Source: Verrucomicrobiota bacterium (lineage in GTDB: Bacteria; Verrucomicrobiota; Verrucomicrobiia; Limisphaerales; UBA8199). Taken from it: DNA of 64,000 nt. Of this stretch, positions 17,580 through 26,518 are shown piece by piece; the first letter of the stretch is position 1, and each line of letters begins with the position of its first letter. The DNA is taken from NCBI GenBank assembly GCA_012517205.1, contig JAAYVL010000022.1, positions 21,384 to 85,383 on the forward strand. The letters run 5' to 3'. Both the position numbers and the translations under genes were made by a program. Under the pieces are notes generated by a model. The model did not search any database, was not told the origin of the DNA, and saw only the letters and a list, made by a program, of their open reading frames with translations.

Positions 17580-18035
17580 GCCGCAGGATAGCAGTGCCGC
17601 CGTCAACTCTGTCAAGCGCCGCACATTGATCAAGGTAAGCGCGAGTTGCCAACCCTCCGAGGCTAATTCCAAGGGTAAATATTCCCCGCCCACTCGGGTC
17701 AAGGTGCGGGACCTGACAAACGCAACGGCCGAGTTCCTGAAGAGCTGACAGGGTTGGCCCGGGAAAGGCGTCCCAGGCCGGGCGTTGGCATCAGCGTCCG
17801 CTATCCTGGGGACGCAGTTCAAAACGAAGATGCGCCTTGAACCGAATCGCAGCTAAAAAAGAGCTTGCGTATTTATTTGGGAACTGCCAGTCTCTGGATG
17901 TCTGTAGATAGCTTGTCAATCCCATGGCATGGTAAATCTTCAGGTGAACTCAGTTCAGTGATGATTTGAAACCCGATGAGCGGGAACAGTCTGGCGAGAG
18001 CAATAGTTAGTCTAGGACAGTAGTTAGAGAATCGA
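17580..18035. other. Intergenic region between the HD-domain gene and the RRM gene
   Basis: This 456-bp divergent spacer holds no convincing gene. The part nearest the RRM gene (17830-18035) is notably less GC-rich than its surroundings and probably forms its promoter and leader. Thiamine (TPP) riboswitch sequence elements were looked for on the minus strand and not found. Confidence 0.4.
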
Positions 18036-18341
18036 ATGAGTGCAAAACTGTTTGTAGGAAACCTTTCCTTCAACATCACCGAAAACGATCTGCAGGACGC
18101 CTTTGCCGTCCATGGCACGGTCGTCGAAGCCAATCTGATGATGGACCGGGCCACGGGCCGTCCGCGCGGGTTTGGGTTCGTTACCATGAGCACGCCCGAG
18201 GAGGCGGAAAAGGCCATTCAGGCCTTGAATAATACGGAATTGGCGGGCAGAAAACTGACCGTCAATATCGCCCGGCCTCGCGAAGAACGCCCGATTGGCG
18301 GCTCGCGTGGTTACGGCGGGCGTGGTCGCGAGCGGTATTAA
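18036..18341 (+). CDS. RRM-type RNA-binding protein
   Basis: A 101-residue single-RRM protein of the bacterial glycine-rich type found in cyanobacteria and some other phyla. RNP2 is KLFVGNL (4-10) and RNP1 is RGFGFVTM (44-51). A short Gly/Arg tail (GGSRGYGGRGRERY) follows. It should bind single-stranded RNA; cold or stress roles are known for relatives but not shown here. It is monocistronic and closed by a strong intrinsic terminator. The long AT-richer leader may carry regulation. Confidence 0.93.
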   Translation: MSAKLFVGNLSFNITENDLQDAFAVHGTVVEANLMMDRATGRPRGFGFVTMSTPEEAEKAIQALNNTELAGRKLTVNIARPREERPIGGSRGYGGRGRERY

Positions 18342-18363
18342 TTTAATCGCTTGCTTGGATTCA

Positions 18364-18396
18364 GGGGCCCGGGCGCACCGGGCCCCATTCTTTTTG
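18364..18396 (+). terminator. Intrinsic terminator after the RRM gene
   Basis: A 9-bp perfect stem, GGGGCCCGG (18364-18372) with CCGGGCCCC (18378-18386), has a 5-nt loop. It is followed by ATTCTTTTT. It lies about 22 nt after the RRM stop codon and is the clearest intrinsic terminator in the window. Confidence 0.85.
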
Positions 18397-18513
18397 CCGG
18401 CGGCGGTTATTGCAGCCGGAGAGGAGGGTAGGTTGCGGGCGGTGCGGGTGAACAAGGCGCCAATCGCCGGCCGCGGTAGCGGCACGCGTTCATGCGAGCG
18501 CAGCCCGGTCTAA

Positions 18514-19365
18514 TCAGGCAACAAATTCCAGTTCCGGTTGCCGGGGGATCAGTCCGCGCGCCGCCGCTTGCCCCAGGAACCGCCGGATGGACTCGCGGCC
18601 TTTTTCACCGTAGTCGAGCGTCCAGTGGTTCACATACATGCCGACGAACTTGTCGGCCAGGTCCAGGCCCATGTCGCGGGCGTATTGCAGGGCATGCTGT
18701 ACCGCTGCAGGCCGATGATCGAGGCTGTATTGGATGCTGGCTGTCAGCACATCCGACACCGTGCGGCGTATGGCCGGCGGGAAGCGCTTGTGGATGACAT
18801 TGCCCCCCAGGGGCAGGGGCAAGCCTTCGTTGGTTCGGCCCCACCAGGCGCCCAGGTCCTCGCACATTTGCAGGCCCTGCTGCTGATACGTGAGCTGGCC
18901 CTCGTGGATGATCAACCCAACCTCGGCCCGGCCGTCCCGGACGGCGGCGAAGATTTGATCGAACGGGACCACAAGGCAGTCCAGTTCGCAGGCGGGCTGG
19001 TTCAGCCATAGCTGCAACGCGAGGAAGGCGCTGGTCATCGTGCCCGGCACGGCAATTCGTTTGCGGCGGATCTCGGCGGCCGAAAGCTTGTCCCTGGCCA
19101 CGAGCATGGGGCCGTAGCCGTCGCCCATGCTCGCGCCGCTCGGCAGCAGGGCATAATGCCCGCTGACGTAGGCATAGGCGTGAATGCTGATGGCCGAGAT
19201 GTCGAGCTCGCCGCGCGTGGCCCGTTCGTTGAGGGTTTGGATATCCTGCAGGATATGCTGGAAACGAAAGCCGCCGGTTGGAATCAAGTCGCGGGCCAAC
19301 CCGTAGAACATGAACGCATCGTCCGGGTCGGGCGAGTGGCCAAGCGTAAGAGTGTTTTGCGACAT
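18514..19365 (-). CDS. MqnD/MqnA-family protein (futalosine menaquinone pathway)
   Basis: A 283-residue protein with the periplasmic-binding-protein-like fold used by MqnA and MqnD. The start (LTLGHSPDPDDAFMFYGL) and the ISIHAYAYVSGHYALLPSG and GPMLVARDKL segments fit the MqnD-like group, which makes 1,4-dihydroxy-6-naphthoate from cyclic dehypoxanthine futalosine. There is no signal peptide, so it is cytosolic. It is a single gene with no other mqn gene nearby. A distant substrate-binding role cannot be excluded. Confidence 0.75.
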   Translation of the reverse strand: MSQNTLTLGHSPDPDDAFMFYGLARDLIPTGGFRFQHILQDIQTLNERATRGELDISAISIHAYAYVSGHYALLPSGASMGDGYGPMLVARDKLSAAEIRRKRIAVPGTMTSAFLALQLWLNQPACELDCLVVPFDQIFAAVRDGRAEVGLIIHEGQLTYQQQGLQMCEDLGAWWGRTNEGLPLPLGGNVIHKRFPPAIRRTVSDVLTASIQYSLDHRPAAVQHALQYARDMGLDLADKFVGMYVNHWTLDYGEKGRESIRRFLGQAAARGLIPRQPELEFVA

Positions 19366-19491
19366 GCGCGCAGGCTACTCCGTTTTCCGCGCGGTTGTCA
19401 CGCCGAGAAGTTCGCCGCGCTTTTGCGCCCGGGTCGCCGGGTGCGTCCAATCCGCTTGTCTTCGCCTGCGCGCGCCCTAAACTGCGCGGCG

Positions 19492-21645
19492 ATGGGCCAT
19501 CTGGACACGCTTAACCCGCAGCAAAGACTGGCCGTGGAGACGATTCACGGCCCGGTCTTGATCCTGGCCGGCGCGGGAACCGGCAAGACGCGGGTGATTA
19601 CGCATCGCGTGGCGCATCTCATCGAGCGCGGGATTGCCCCCGGCCACATTCTGGGCGTCACATTCACCAACAAGGCGGCGCGCGAGATGCAGGAGCGGGT
19701 CGCCCAACTGATCCGCAAACGGCTGCGAACTCCCGGGGGCGAGGCGCCGGGCGGCTCCCCGGCCTCCGCGCCCGCCGCGGCCCCTTTGTCCCCCACCATT
19801 TGCACCTTTCACTCCTTGTGCGTGCGCATTTTGCGGCAGCACATCGAGAAACTCGGCTACAAGCGCAACTTCGTCATCTATGACGAAGCGGAGCAACTTG
19901 GCGTCCTCAAAAAGATCCTGGCGCAGATTTCCACCCCGGATGCGAAGGCTGATCCCGCGGCAATTCTGGCCTGGCTCAGCCGGCTTCGCAATGGCGGCGA
20001 GCATGCGACGGCGTTGTCCGACCCCGGCTGGCGCGCCCTGGCCGAGCACCTCCGCGCCCGCTACGAATCGGCCCTGCGCGCCTGCAATGCGGTGGACTTT
20101 GACGATTTGATTCTGCTCACGCTGCGGCTCTTCCGCGAGCAGCCCGTGGCGCTGGAAGCCTGCCGCGCCCGCTACCGCTACGTGATGGTGGATGAATACC
20201 AGGACACCAACGCCGCGCAATTCCGCCTGGTCCATGACCTGACCCGCGAGCACCGCAACCTTTGCGTGGTCGGCGACGACGATCAAAGCATTTACGGCTG
20301 GCGCGGCGCGGAAATCGCCAACCTGCTCGAGATCGAGAAGCATTACCCGGAAACGCGGGTTATCAAGCTCGAGCAAAACTACCGTTCCACCAACACGATC
20401 CTCGCCGCCGCCAACGCGGTCATTCGACACAACGTCCGGCGCCGGGGCAAAAGATTATGGTCGCAAAAAGGCGATGGGCCGAAGATCACGTTGCATGCTT
20501 TTGCCAGCGATGAGGAGGAAGCGCGCACCATAGCCGAGCAGATCGAGTTTGCCCGGCTCGCCCACCGCACGCCCTGGGCCCACCAGGCAATTCTCTTTCG
20601 CACCAATGCCCAGTCGCGCCCGCTGGAAACCGCCCTGCGCCAGGCCGGCGTGCGCTACCGCCTGGTCGGCGGCCAGAGCTTCTTCGACCGGCGCGAGATT
20701 CGCGACTTCCTGGCGTACCTGAAGGCGCTGCTGAATCCGAGCGACGACGTGAGCCTGCTGCGCATCGCGAACGTGCCGGCGCGGGGCCTGAGCGACGCCA
20801 CGATGGAGCGCCTGCTGGCGGCGAGCAGCGAGCGCAAATGCCCGGTCTTTGCGGCAATGAAGAACCCGGCGGTGACGACCTCCTTTCCCTCCCGCCCGCG
20901 CGAAAGCATCGCCCGCTTTGTCGAACTCATCGAGCGCACGCAGGAGCAGCTCCTGGCCCCGCGGGAGCCCGGGGCGCGCGATCCCCGGGCGCTGCAGAAC
21001 TGGGCCAACGGCTTCCTGACCGAGATCGGCTACTTCGCGGAAATACGCCGGCTCGAAAAGAACCCCGAAACCGCGGAGAACCGGCTCCGGAACCTCAAAG
21101 ACCTCATCGCCACTCTCGACGAATCCGCCAGCGCCGCGCCGTCCCGGTTCGAGGGCCTGCAGACATTTCTGGAGCAGATCACCCTGGACGCCGGGCGCGA
21201 GGAAGAAAAAGAACCGGACGCGAATGACGGGGTCACACTCATTACGATGCACAGTTGCAAGGGGCTGGAGTTTCCGCACGTTTACGTGGTCGGCATGGAA
21301 AACGGACTGCTGCCGCATTCGCGCGCACAGGCGGACGGCACGCTCGACGAGGAGCGCCGCCTGTTCTATGTCGCCATTACCCGCGCCATGCAAACGCTTA
21401 CCATCAGCCATTGCGGCGCGCGGAAAAAATACGGCACCCCTGTGCCGTGCCATCCCTCGCCGTTCCTCCAGGACCTGCCGCCCGAATTGGTGGAGCACGC
21501 CGACGAGCGGGCCCGCCAGCCCGTCACGCCGCAATCCGCCAAGGCCAACTTCGCCATCCTGCGCGCCTCCCTGGACAACGCGGAGCCTCCACCGGCCCCG
21601 TCACGCGCCGGGCCGAACCGGGCGCGCGGAGAAACGCCTCGCTAG
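19492..21645 (+). CDS. UvrD/PcrA-type superfamily 1 DNA helicase
   Basis: A 717-residue 3'-5' helicase. Q motif LNPQQRLAVETIHGPVLI; Walker A AGAGTGKT at 26-33; motif Ia TFTNKAAREMQERV; Walker B MVDEYQDTNAAQF; motif III VVGDDDQSIYGWRGAE; motif V VTLITMHSCKGLEFPHVYVVG; motif VI EERRLFYVAITRA. It acts in repair and replication restart. The C-terminal 60 residues are basic and Pro-rich, not obviously the RNA-polymerase-binding Tudor domain. The ATG at 19492 starts at the family boundary. It abuts pyrD stop-to-stop with no spacer. Confidence 0.93.
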   Translation: MGHLDTLNPQQRLAVETIHGPVLILAGAGTGKTRVITHRVAHLIERGIAPGHILGVTFTNKAAREMQERVAQLIRKRLRTPGGEAPGGSPASAPAAAPLSPTICTFHSLCVRILRQHIEKLGYKRNFVIYDEAEQLGVLKKILAQISTPDAKADPAAILAWLSRLRNGGEHATALSDPGWRALAEHLRARYESALRACNAVDFDDLILLTLRLFREQPVALEACRARYRYVMVDEYQDTNAAQFRLVHDLTREHRNLCVVGDDDQSIYGWRGAEIANLLEIEKHYPETRVIKLEQNYRSTNTILAAANAVIRHNVRRRGKRLWSQKGDGPKITLHAFASDEEEARTIAEQIEFARLAHRTPWAHQAILFRTNAQSRPLETALRQAGVRYRLVGGQSFFDRREIRDFLAYLKALLNPSDDVSLLRIANVPARGLSDATMERLLAASSERKCPVFAAMKNPAVTTSFPSRPRESIARFVELIERTQEQLLAPREPGARDPRALQNWANGFLTEIGYFAEIRRLEKNPETAENRLRNLKDLIATLDESASAAPSRFEGLQTFLEQITLDAGREEEKEPDANDGVTLITMHSCKGLEFPHVYVVGMENGLLPHSRAQADGTLDEERRLFYVAITRAMQTLTISHCGARKKYGTPVPCHPSPFLQDLPPELVEHADERARQPVTPQSAKANFAILRASLDNAEPPPAPSRAGPNRARGETPR

Positions 21646-22593
21646 TCAGGGGTGGCGGACGGTTGCTTCCGGGGCGCGGCCTTTGCCCGCCCGGGCGCAG
21701 CCGATGAGCTGCCGCACGTCCGCGAGGTTTTCCTGGCGCATAAACTGGCGCAGGCCGGCGATGATTTGCAGGGCGGTTTGGGGGGCGTAGAAGTTCGCCG
21801 TGCCGACGGCGACGGCGGTGGCGCCGGCCATGATAAACTCGAGGGCGTCCGCGGTGTTCTGAATGCCGCCCATGCCGATGATGGGGATCCGAACCGCCTG
21901 GGCGGCCTCCCAAACCAGCTTGAGGGCGATGGGCTTGATGCACGGGCCCGACAAGCCGCCGGTGACGTTGGCCAGCACGGGACGGCGGGTTTCGACATCA
22001 ATAGCCATCGCCGGATAGCTGTTCATGATGGACAGGGCATCGCTGCCGGCGGCTTCCGCCGCCTGGGCGTAGGGGACGATGCTGACCACGTTCGGACTCA
22101 GTTTGGTAATCAACGGCAGCCGGGTCGCCGCCCGGCACGCGGCCACCACCTGGCGAAGGAGCGCGGGGTCGGTGCCGAACTGCGCGCCGCCTTCCTTGAT
22201 GTTGGGGCAGGAGACGTTCAACTCCAAAGCACCGACGCCGCTGAGGGCATCGAGGCGGCGGGCCACCTCGGCGTATTCCTCGACGGAGGTCCCCCAGATG
22301 TTGATGATCGTGGGCACTTTCAACTGCTGGAGAAACGGCCAGTAGCTGCGAATAAAGCCGTCCACGCCGGGTCCTTGCAAGCCAATGGCGTTGATCAGGC
22401 CGCTGGTGACCTCGACCAACCGCGGCGTCGGGTTGCCGCGGACAGGGTCGCGCCGGATTCCCTTAACGACCACCGCGCCGAGCTGGTTCAGGTCAAGGAG
22501 TTGGGCGTATTCAACGCCGTAGCCAAAGGTGCCCGAGGCCACGGTGACCGGGTTGGGCAGCGCCAGGCCGCCGATTTGGACGGCCAGGTTCAT
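21646..22593 (-). CDS. pyrD: Dihydroorotate dehydrogenase, catalytic subunit (class 1B)
   Basis: A 315-residue FMN enzyme oxidising dihydroorotate to orotate. ASGTFGYGVEY, the catalytic Cys in LNVSCPNIKEGG (C129) and the FMN-phosphate segment PIIGMGGI...AGATAVAVGTA are present. A Cys rather than Ser base plus the adjacent pyrK shows the NAD-linked 1B heterotetramer. Its ATG overlaps the pyrK stop (ATGA). The last 20 residues (ARAGKGRAPEATVRHP) are a non-conserved tail. Confidence 0.94.
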   Translation of the reverse strand: MNLAVQIGGLALPNPVTVASGTFGYGVEYAQLLDLNQLGAVVVKGIRRDPVRGNPTPRLVEVTSGLINAIGLQGPGVDGFIRSYWPFLQQLKVPTIINIWGTSVEEYAEVARRLDALSGVGALELNVSCPNIKEGGAQFGTDPALLRQVVAACRAATRLPLITKLSPNVVSIVPYAQAAEAAGSDALSIMNSYPAMAIDVETRRPVLANVTGGLSGPCIKPIALKLVWEAAQAVRIPIIGMGGIQNTADALEFIMAGATAVAVGTANFYAPQTALQIIAGLRQFMRQENLADVRQLIGCARAGKGRAPEATVRHP

Positions 22594-23375
22594 TCGGCCG
22601 CCTCCCAGGCAATTTGCCGAAAGTCAAAGACCGGCCCTTCGGTGCAGGTTCGCTGGTATTCCCAGCCGCCGGCGGTCTTGATGGGGACCACACACGCCAG
22701 GCATACGCCGATGCCGCATCCCATGTGCTGATCCAGCGAGAGTTCCGCCGGCAGGCCGTGCTCCGCCGCCAGCCGGCCGACGGCCCGCAGCATCGGCGTG
22801 GGGCCGCAGGCAAACAGTTTCCGCCCCGGCGCGCGCCGCTGGAGCTCGGCCCGCAAGGGCTCCGTCACCACGCCTTTCTCGCCGTGGCTGCCATCCTCGG
22901 TCGTCACGCGCACCTCCCAACCGAGCGCGCGAAACTCCGCCTCGCAAAGAATGTCAGCGCGCTGGCGTCCTCCCACGAATACCAGCCCCTTCCGGGGCGA
23001 GCGTTGCGCCAGCAGGTAGAGAGCGGCCATGCCGTAGCCCCCGGCGACCAGGAGGGGAATCTCGCCGTCCGGACGCGGCACCGTGAAGCCGTGGCCGAGC
23101 GGGCCGAGGAGGCTCAGTTCCTCGCCGGGCCGCATGCGCGCCAGCGCTTCGGTGCCCTGGCCGATGGTCTTGTAGAGCAAGGACAAGGTATCCCCCGCCA
23201 CCTGGAAAACGCTGAAGGGCCGCCGCAGCAGCGCGTGCTTGAGGGGCAGAATCCGGACATGCACGAATTGCCCCGGTTGCACCCGGGGCGCAATCAGCGG
23301 GGCGCGCACCCGCAGGCGGAAGTAGGGGCCGGTGTCGCGCTCATTGGCGATAATCTGGGCGGTCTGCTCAACCAT
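22590..23375 (-). CDS. pyrK: Dihydroorotate dehydrogenase electron-transfer subunit
   Basis: About 261 residues: an FAD/NAD-binding ferredoxin reductase fold with RPFSVFQVAG (FAD), GPLGHGF, and VAGGYGMAALYLLA (NAD). The C-terminal [2Fe-2S] cysteines are in MGCGIGVCLACVVP plus a final Cys in QRTCTEGP. It passes electrons from PyrD to NAD. The conserved sequence begins at the ATG at 23373-23375. The frame also opens at 23456 with an ATG that overlaps the shc stop (ATGA), which would give translational coupling with a 27-residue non-conserved leader; both starts are possible. Confidence 0.92.
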   Translation of the reverse strand: MVEQTAQIIANERDTGPYFRLRVRAPLIAPRVQPGQFVHVRILPLKHALLRRPFSVFQVAGDTLSLLYKTIGQGTEALARMRPGEELSLLGPLGHGFTVPRPDGEIPLLVAGGYGMAALYLLAQRSPRKGLVFVGGRQRADILCEAEFRALGWEVRVTTEDGSHGEKGVVTEPLRAELQRRAPGRKLFACGPTPMLRAVGRLAAEHGLPAELSLDQHMGCGIGVCLACVVPIKTAGGWEYQRTCTEGPVFDFRQIAWEAAE

Positions 23376-23452
23376 GGGCGCGCAAACGGGAGGCGGGGCG
23401 GTCCGGGCTTGTCCGGCGCACTGCTTCGGCGCGCGGGCCGCACCGCCGCGGG

Positions 23453-25444
23453 TCATGCCCGGCGGGCGGCGCTGTCGGGCGCCAGCAGTTGGCGATAAGT
23501 GGCCAGCGCCAGCAGCGGCCAGGAGTTTCGATACATGTCATATTTGAGGTAGAATACCTTCGGGAAGCCCGTGCCGGTGGTTTCATGCTCAGTCCAGGAG
23601 CCATCGGCATTTTGCGTGCGGACCAGGTATTCGATTCCCCGCTGGAGGCTGGGGCGTTCCGGGTCGCCAAAGGCGCAAAGCCCCATCACCGCCCAGGCGG
23701 TCTGCGAGGCGGTGCTGGGGCCCTGGCCTTTGAAGACGGGGTCGTCGTAGGTGTTGCAGCGCTCCCCCCAACCGCCGTCCTCGTGCTGCACGCTCTCCAG
23801 CCAGTCCCGGGCCTTGAGCAGCCACGGCTGGCGCATATCCAGGTTCAGGGCCCGCAGCCCGCGCAGCACCTGCCAGGTGCCGTAGATATAATTGACCCCC
23901 CAGCGGCCGTACCACGAGCCGTCTTCCTCCTGCCGCTCGCGAATGAACCGCAGCGCCCGCTGCACCTGGGGATGCTCCACGCTCCAGCCTTCGTAGCCGA
24001 GCAACTCCAGGATGCGCGCCGTGATGTCGGCGCATTCGGGATCCAGCATGGCGTTATGGTCGGCAAAGGGAACCTTTTCGAGCACGCCCTTGGTGCAGTC
24101 CTTGTCGAAAGCCGCCCAGCCGCCGTCCTTGCATTGGAAGGTCATCATCCAGGTCAGGCCCCGTTGGAAACATTCGTCACGTTTCTGCCGGTCGTCTGTC
24201 GCCACCAGCCGCAGCGCCAGCAGCACCATCGCTGTGTCATCCACGTCCGGGTTCCACTTGTTGTCGAACTCGAACACCCACCCGCTGGGCTCGACCTTGG
24301 CCGGGTTCTTGTAAATCCAGTCCCCGCGGAAGCGGATTTCCCGGGCCATCAGCCACTCGGCGGCGCGTTTCAACGCCGGGTGATCCGCGGGCACACCGGA
24401 TTCACGCAGACAGATGCTGACAATGGCAGTATCCCAGACCGGCGACAGGCAAGGCTCGATGCGGACGCTCTGCTCGGTTTCGTGCTCGAGTTTCTTTAAT
24501 TCCGCCGCCGCCCGCACCACCTGCGGGTGGTCGTCCGGGTAGCCCAGCGCTTTGAGGGCGATGAGGGAATTGAGCATCGCCGGGAAGATCGCCCCCAGGC
24601 CATCCGACCCCTCGAACCGTTCCAGCATCCACTGTTCGGCCTTGCGCAACGCCCGCTTGCGGAAGGGATGGATTCCGTGCTGCGCGAACCATTCCGCGAA
24701 CTTGTGCACCCGGTCCAGCCAGAGAAAGAAGTTGCGCCACGTAATCCGTTCCGGGTCGGGCGCCAGCGCCAGGTCGCGCCCGTGGATGCCCTCCGGGTAA
24801 AGCTCGTCCAGTTTGACCCCGCTCTTCAGTTTGCGGGTGGGCTTGAAATGATTGATGATCGCCAGCGGCACGAACATCGAGCGGCTCCAGGAGCTCATCT
24901 CGTTGAAGTTCACGTAGAACCATTTGCCGATCAGGATCACTTCGCAGGGGATGGTCGGCACGTACTCCCAGGGAAACAGCCCCAGCAAGGCCAGGTACAG
25001 CTTGGAAAAGGTGTTCATGCGCGGCACCCCCCCGAGGTTGACCGCCACCTCGCGGGCGCGCAGCATGCGGGGGTCGGTGACGGGCACCCCGGCCAGCTTG
25101 AGCGCGAGATACGCCTTGACGGTCGCGTTCACCTCCGCCGGGCCGCCGTGGTAGATATTCCACCCGCCGTCGGGCAGTTGCTTGGAAAAGATGTGGTTGA
25201 CCGCCTTGCGCTCCCATTGCGGGTCCACCTGGCCGTTCCAATGATGATAGGCCACCATGTCCGAGACCAGCGTGGCATCCACCAGCAACTCGCCGATCCA
25301 GTAACCCTCGGCTTTCTGCTCGCCGAGCAAATACCGCTGCGACCGCTCAATGGCGGCTTCCAACTCGACCCGAGGCTTGAACCCGAAGTCTGTTTGACGC
25401 GGGTTTCCCTCAGCACGGCTTTGGCGAAGCGATGCTACTTCCAT
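23453..25444 (-). CDS. shc: Squalene-hopene cyclase
   Basis: A 663-residue terpene cyclase producing hopanoids at the membrane. The protonating DxDD motif is D400-V-D402-D403 in NPDVDDTAMVL. Multiple QW-type repeats are visible (LPDGGWNIYHGG, CKDGGWAAFDKD, EEDGSWYGRWGVN, HEDGGWGERCN, NADGSWTEHET). The substrate-binding PCLSPVWDTAI segment is present. Length is normal. Unusually, it stands directly upstream of pyrK-pyrD on the same strand and shares a possible ATGA overlap with pyrK. No other hopanoid gene (hpnC/D/E) is nearby. Confidence 0.94.
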   Translation of the reverse strand: MEVASLRQSRAEGNPRQTDFGFKPRVELEAAIERSQRYLLGEQKAEGYWIGELLVDATLVSDMVAYHHWNGQVDPQWERKAVNHIFSKQLPDGGWNIYHGGPAEVNATVKAYLALKLAGVPVTDPRMLRAREVAVNLGGVPRMNTFSKLYLALLGLFPWEYVPTIPCEVILIGKWFYVNFNEMSSWSRSMFVPLAIINHFKPTRKLKSGVKLDELYPEGIHGRDLALAPDPERITWRNFFLWLDRVHKFAEWFAQHGIHPFRKRALRKAEQWMLERFEGSDGLGAIFPAMLNSLIALKALGYPDDHPQVVRAAAELKKLEHETEQSVRIEPCLSPVWDTAIVSICLRESGVPADHPALKRAAEWLMAREIRFRGDWIYKNPAKVEPSGWVFEFDNKWNPDVDDTAMVLLALRLVATDDRQKRDECFQRGLTWMMTFQCKDGGWAAFDKDCTKGVLEKVPFADHNAMLDPECADITARILELLGYEGWSVEHPQVQRALRFIRERQEEDGSWYGRWGVNYIYGTWQVLRGLRALNLDMRQPWLLKARDWLESVQHEDGGWGERCNTYDDPVFKGQGPSTASQTAWAVMGLCAFGDPERPSLQRGIEYLVRTQNADGSWTEHETTGTGFPKVFYLKYDMYRNSWPLLALATYRQLLAPDSAARRA

Positions 25445-25591
25445 CCGCTTATCCTGCCCAGTCCAGAGGCGGGTGTAAAGCTTTCATTCGCCCGCGCTGA
25501 TCGGCGGCGCCCCAACCGCGGCCCCTTTGCGCCCGCCGCGGGCGGCCGGGAGCAACCGGAGCGCGCGGCCCACCTCCGGCCATCAGCCCGC

Positions 25592-26482
25592 TCAACGGTA
25601 GCGCAGGCTGCTGAGGTAGCCCCAGGCAATGCCCATCACCAGGCCCCCCGCATGGGCCGCATTGGCCACGTGCGGCACGATGGGCGTGAAACAGGCGAAG
25701 AACCAGATGATCATCATCGTCAGCGTCGTGGGATGCAGATACAGGCCGGACCCGGGATCAAATTTGCCCCGCATCCAAATGTAGCCCAACAGCCCATAGA
25801 CCACCCCCGACATGCCGCCAAACACCGGCCCCCCGAACCAGAATTGCACCAGGTTCGATACCACCGCCAGCCCCAGCACAAGGCGGGCCAGCATGCCCGT
25901 GGACTGCCGCCCCTCAATCATGCTCCCCAAATCGTGCAGCCACAGCAGGTTGAAGAGTATGTGGAGCAGGTTGAAATGAATGAAGATCGGCGTCACCAGC
26001 CGCCACACCTGGCCCTGGAGGACTTCTGGCAGACCCGCCCCGGCGGAGCCCCCGGCAACGAAGTTCCGGATGAACAGCCCCTGAATCGGCCGGAAATCCT
26101 TGCCCATGCCGGACAAAATGAAAACCGTGACGCTGATGACCATCAGCGCAAAAGTCAGCGGCCCGAACCCGTAGGCGGTCGGTGCTTGAAAGAGATGCCG
26201 CCGTTCCTGCTGTTTCTTGCGATACCCGGCCTCGCGTTTCTCGGCCTCGGCGCGCCGGTCAGCCGCCTCCCGGGCCTGGGCGCGGTATTGCGGATCGGCG
26301 GGATTGCTGCGGAACTCGGTCAGCAGCCGCTCCGCATCCTGGATCTGATCCTCGTCCGCCACCCAAATGCCCCAGCCCTCCGCGGGCTCGAACTCGAGCT
26401 GCGTCTCGATTTGCCGGACATAGAGAAAATCCGCAAACGTGCGGGCGGCCTTTTCCTCCGCCAGGTAGCCGATTAAACGCAT
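25592..26482 (-). CDS. Rhomboid family intramembrane serine protease (GlpG-like)
   Basis: A 296-residue membrane protease. Residues 1-60 resemble the cytosolic N-terminal domain of GlpG, followed by a charged linker (about 62-95). Six hydrophobic segments follow. The catalytic Ser is in FGGMSGVVYGL (S225) and the His in NAAHAGGL (H277). An Asn/His-rich HFNLLHILFNLLWL segment forms the usual oxyanion helix. It should cleave single-pass membrane proteins within the bilayer. Substrates are unknown. It lies in a leftward run after the metallophosphoesterase (36-bp gap). Confidence 0.92.
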   Translation of the reverse strand: MRLIGYLAEEKAARTFADFLYVRQIETQLEFEPAEGWGIWVADEDQIQDAERLLTEFRSNPADPQYRAQAREAADRRAEAEKREAGYRKKQQERRHLFQAPTAYGFGPLTFALMVISVTVFILSGMGKDFRPIQGLFIRNFVAGGSAGAGLPEVLQGQVWRLVTPIFIHFNLLHILFNLLWLHDLGSMIEGRQSTGMLARLVLGLAVVSNLVQFWFGGPVFGGMSGVVYGLLGYIWMRGKFDPGSGLYLHPTTLTMMIIWFFACFTPIVPHVANAAHAGGLVMGIAWGYLSSLRYR

Positions 26483-26518
26483 GCCGTTGGAAGCGGGGCC
26501 CGGGCCGAAGGCCGGGCG

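Noticed and set aside
17580-17900. TPP riboswitch upstream of the HD-thiM genes
   Set aside because: No CUGAGA-type element or conserved pyrophosphate helix was found on the minus strand.
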